DNA of 64,000 nucleotides. Origin: Tigriopus japonicus. Its lineage: Eukaryota > Arthropoda > Copepoda > Harpacticoida > Harpacticidae. Positions within the stretch are counted from its first letter, which is position 1; the number at the start of each line of letters is the position of its first letter. This document shows positions 60,681 through 64,000 of the stretch, one piece after another. The notes below the pieces were generated by a model. That model was not told where the DNA came from and did no database searches. It worked only from the letters and a program-made list of their open reading frames with translations. The translations under genes were made by a program, and so were the position numbers. The stretch spans positions 1,668,588 to 1,732,587 of the forward strand of contig CM021313.1 of NCBI GenBank assembly GCA_010645155.1. Direction: 5' to 3'.

Positions 60681-62723
60681 CTTGAAGGTTTATGAGTGAG
60701 AAAAACGCAACAGTAGCCGTTGCTCTGATTTTTGAGTGAGCCAGAGGCCTACTTGTGCAGGACTGATGACAAAAGGACTAGAGACGTTTTACTGTTCGCG
60801 ACATGATAAAGAAGATGGCCATATAAGTAGCTTAGTTTGTATTGCATTGTACCCACCCACATGCGTATACCCTATCTTTTCGTACAGATAGCCTCTCGCC
60901 CGTGCACAAGTCTTTCCAACGAGTCCAAGCTCTCTGTGTAGTGCTGTTCGGGTGAAGCTATTTTTGCTCTATCTTTTTAATAATGGGACGATTATGCAAG
61001 ATGTCGTAAGTGATGCTCTACGATACAATCATAATTGGAGCGTTAAGTGTCCTCTTAGGCATTTCTTAAGCATTCTTAAATCTTTGGAGTTTTAGTGCGT
61101 GTACCGATGCTTCGAGATTTAGTGTGTTAGCTTTTCTGCTGCCCAGATCAAGCAAGTATGCATTCGCTTTAGCTCAGTTATTTGTCAATGGCGGATGCTC
61201 GACAAAAAACAAACATTGAAGTAAAGAAATAAGGCGGCACATCTAGGCAATAATAATCATTTACATGTATTGATAATATCATAGCAAATATTATGTAAGG
61301 CATCAATTGGGCATGGTTTACACGTTATCTGACGATTTATTCCGCAATAAATAAGGTAAAACTTATTTGACCGTCAAGAACCGGCTTTCAGTACATTAAT
61401 GTTCTTCAAATCAAGCAGTAGTGACTCGGTTGCTCTGATATTTATGGCTTATTAATAGCACGCCATCGTTTTACCGGGTGATTCATAAGAAACGGAACAG
61501 AAAAGCATGTCCTCAACTCGGAAATGATGATTAATCTTACCAAAAGTGTACGAAGCTCAAAAAGACGCGGGAGAAAACAATGCCGAAGATACATGTGTTG
61601 CAATTCCCGTTTTGTCTCCATACTTTCAATTTTTGTCAACCTACGGGATGGAATAAAAAGTTGCAGTTCTCAAAGTGACTCTTCACGGGAAAATCGCTTT
61701 TTGCCCTAATATTGAGGTGGGGAGCTCTGACTCTTTAAACTAAGTGTTGCCATATCAAATACCATAAAGGTGAGGTTGATGTGTGGCTTCTATCACGAGT
61801 TGTAGTTGTCTTAGTCAGTTGTTCCGTTTTTTTGAAACACCCAATATAAAATCAAGGGTTGGCTGAGGGAATGTGTTTAAATAGAAAAGATCTCTTGCAC
61901 CGACGGAAGGTATTTTACTCAAGAGCCGGTTTGCAACCAATCCTAAGGCGTCGTTACCAAAATTGTCTTTGGTCACAAGGCCTGGGTATCAAGTTCGCTT
62001 GCGCTCGCTCATTGCTTGCGGTTGATCATGGTTCTTCGTCTCAGATATACCACGATCATTTCTCATGACCAGGTACCGAAATAGAGCCTGCATCCACATT
62101 GCACACACATCCGATTGAGGCGAAGATATATATTGTTACCAAGCCAATTGAGGAGTAGACAGATGGTGATAATCGTGCGTAAAGGAGGGTTCCAGACACA
62201 ATGGGAATCTTTTGCTCAAATGAGTAATCACTTTTGATAGCTAGTCAAAACTTTTGATCGATTGGACGGCGAGTATCATATCCAGATTAATATAACTTGA
62301 CATCGACTTCAAAAGCCAGAATGCTTTTTGAGGTCTGATGTTTTTGGTTTGGGGACCCCACATAGACGTTCGAGAAAAGGTGCAAGAGGAGCATCAGACT
62401 TGGGTGATCTTTATTAATGGGGACGTCGGATCATCGCTCGGTAGGAGACCGAACGGACAATTCTGGAAACCGCCAGATTACTCTTGTCCGTCTACTCTCA
62501 CATCCCGGTTTTGGGGACATGAATTCGGCCATTGAGTCAAATTTGAATAGATTTCGAATATGTGGAATGTGAGACCATTTAACCCTTCGCTCCCAAGTAG
62601 GTGGTAAACCTCAACTCGCATTACATCTTTCTGGAATTTCAATTTGTCGTAAACTTGAAAGCAGGGAGCTCGGTGACAAGCCAATTGTTGTGTGAAACGG
62701 AGATGGCCACATGTGGAGGATTT
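60681..62723. other. Intergenic region between lipase and the membrane protein
   Basis: Lipase promoter side, AT-rich sequence, and one MITE at 61,474-61,844. No gene supported; the frames present are short and without similarity. Confidence 0.5.
61474..61844. mobile_element. Mariner-like MITE (371 bp)
   Basis: Left end CCGGGTGATTCATAAGAAAC and right end GTTTTTTTGAAACACCCAA are imperfect inverted repeats of about 25 bp (both then read GGAAC inward). TA occurs at both edges (61,472-61,473 and 61,845-61,846). The left terminus resembles that of the mariner copy in METAP2 (CCGGGTG). Confidence 0.65.
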
Positions 62724-64000
62724 CTACTGGACTTTAATCTGATCTTCATGGAGCAGAGTTAGTCTCACGTCTTCAATGTTGTGATTTCTCACTACTGAGT
62801 CATCATAGCACGAATCTTGAACCATTCTGGGTTTACAAATTGCCCAAAAGATGAATGAAACAGAAATAATGGCGCAGAATAATACCAAAGCACACACAGT
62901 CCAAAAATAACTCGAGGCTGTCTTGAGCAAATCGACCCAAAACTTGTGGCGACACGGAAACGTCGGTTCGGTTTCTTTTTGATTTTGACTAAATCCCAAG
63001 TCTGACAACGATGCACGATCTTGATTTGCATGGACATCTTCCACCCTGATTTCATCTTCTTGTCGGATGGGGTGTCGAAGGAAGGGATTTGGTGTTGTTG
63101 TTGACGTGGGTGTGTAGGAGGGTAATGCCATTTCATTTGCATGCATTTCATTTAAATCTGCGCTGATGGGGATTAACGTCGTCGTGTCGCTCGAATCTGA
63201 ACTTGTCTTCACCGAAGATTGATGCGCCCTACTTGATTGCGGTAGGTCTGTTTCCACTTGCCAATCTTTTAGGTTGCCTCCCATTGCTGAGAGAGTTTGT
63301 TTTGGAGATAAAGGAACATTTAGATGATCAACAATGTTCAGTGATTCAGTCATCTCGATTTCATTTGAGCTTTGGCCAATACTTGATAATGTGGCGGTCA
63401 CTTCTGCCTCGATTTTTGATTGAGTAGCCTTCACAGTAGTCGAGAGAGTTCTCTCCTTTGTAGTTGTCATTGATATTTCGATTTGATTTTGGTCTGACCA
63501 CAATGACCACGTGCTAGAGGTTTCTGAATCTATTAGCTGTGGTTCTTCGTTGCTAGTGGTCAAATATTGTATTGTGGGGTCGACCATTGAAAACTTTGGA
63601 ATTTCGGTGGTTGAAAGAGGCTCCTTTGTTGATTTGGGCAGTGCCGTGGGTCCGAGGGGGGGAAACAATTCCATTTTGTAATTTTCCAGGTCAGAGAATG
63701 CGGTTGTTGTTTCTGAATCGATTAGATCGGGTATTTCGTTGTTATCTGTCACATCTTTGGGAGTTTTTTGAGTTTGGACAGCTTCCGTGATTGTTGAATG
63801 TGTCGAGAGAGCCTCGGGAATCTTACTTGTCGAAACGAGAGTTTCAGTTGGTTTGGAAAGAGCTCGTTGTTCAGTCACGGCAAATACTTCAGGCGTATAA
63901 TCTTCATGATCGAAGATAGTGGTGGTTTCTACCTTTTGACTCTCCGGAATATCGGTCAAATATTTTTCCCCAAGATCGACCTCAGCATTCTCATCAACAT
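62724..64000 (-). CDS. Thr/Ser-rich single-pass membrane protein, C-terminal part
   Basis: The frame is open from the window edge to a TAG at 62,724-62,726, about 425 residues; no start codon is visible, so the 5' end lies beyond 64,000. The long extracellular part is rich in Thr, Ser, Glu and Pro, with loosely repeated blocks (LIDSETTTAFSDLEN and LIDSETSSTWSLWSD; LSTTEIPK, LSTTVKAT), mucin-like and likely O-glycosylated. One strong transmembrane helix (VCALVLFCAIISVSFIFWAI) is followed by a cytosolic tail of about 45 residues with a Tyr (CYDDS) and acidic patches. A type I topology is inferred. I recognise no family; a mucin-like receptor or adhesion protein is possible. Confidence 0.7.
   Translation of the reverse strand, partial: VDENAEVDLGEKYLTDIPESQKVETTTIFDHEDYTPEVFAVTEQRALSKPTETLVSTSKIPEALSTHSTITEAVQTQKTPKDVTDNNEIPDLIDSETTTAFSDLENYKMELFPPLGPTALPKSTKEPLSTTEIPKFSMVDPTIQYLTTSNEEPQLIDSETSSTWSLWSDQNQIEISMTTTKERTLSTTVKATQSKIEAEVTATLSSIGQSSNEIEMTESLNIVDHLNVPLSPKQTLSAMGGNLKDWQVETDLPQSSRAHQSSVKTSSDSSDTTTLIPISADLNEMHANEMALPSYTPTSTTTPNPFLRHPIRQEDEIRVEDVHANQDRASLSDLGFSQNQKETEPTFPCRHKFWVDLLKTASSYFWTVCALVLFCAIISVSFIFWAICKPRMVQDSCYDDSVVRNHNIEDVRLTLLHEDQIKVQ

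Overview
This is a 64 kb piece of an invertebrate nuclear genome. Genes are split by GT-AG introns, canonical AATAAA poly(A) signals are present, and the proteins are animal housekeeping proteins (epsinR, UBTD, METTL4, riboflavin transporter, AIMP2, PheRS alpha, a SINA-type E3 ligase, Rpn12, MetAP2, acid lipase). Two short blocks of TTAGG-like repeats match the arthropod telomere motif. Short introns, F5/8C (fucolectin-like) and OCIA-domain genes and a repeat load of small DNA transposons make an arthropod likely; a small crustacean such as a copepod is my guess, but I cannot name the species.

Left arm, 1-19,022, is gene-dense. In order it holds the last exon of a fucolectin-like gene (+), a small secreted Pro-rich protein (+), CLINT1/epsinR (+), two adjacent OCIA-domain genes (-), one of which carries two OCIA domains, an intronless UBTD (+), an intronless METTL4 (+), a 3-exon SLC52A riboflavin transporter (-), and PheRS alpha followed 119 bp downstream by AIMP2 (both -). 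PheRS alpha and AIMP2 are both translation-apparatus proteins, which makes their head-to-tail layout notable.

Middle, about 19.1-47 kb, holds no gene I can name. It is a nest of non-autonomous DNA transposons and SINEs. Six hAT-like elements in four families (five of them in this middle block, one at 57.9 kb) still have 8-bp target duplications. One is 5.0 kb long and contains further elements, including a 642-bp near-perfect palindrome. tRNA-derived SINEs, foldback MITEs, a 30-bp minisatellite and two inverted copies of a TTAGG-bearing repeat are also present. No intact transposase is visible, so mobility would have to come from elsewhere in the genome.

Right arm, 47-64 kb, returns to genes: a SINA/SIAH-like RING E3 ligase (+), the proteasome subunit Rpn12/PSMD8 (+), MetAP2 (-, with a broken mariner/Tc1 copy in its third intron), a gastric/lysosomal-type acid lipase (-), and the C-terminal part of a Thr/Ser-rich single-pass membrane protein (-) that runs off the window. 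A 35-base assembly gap lies at 51,856-51,890. I found no CRISPR array, rRNA or functional tRNA gene. The most interesting points are the PheRS-AIMP2 arrangement without a visible AIMP2 start exon, the double-OCIA paralogue, and the stacked transposon structures.
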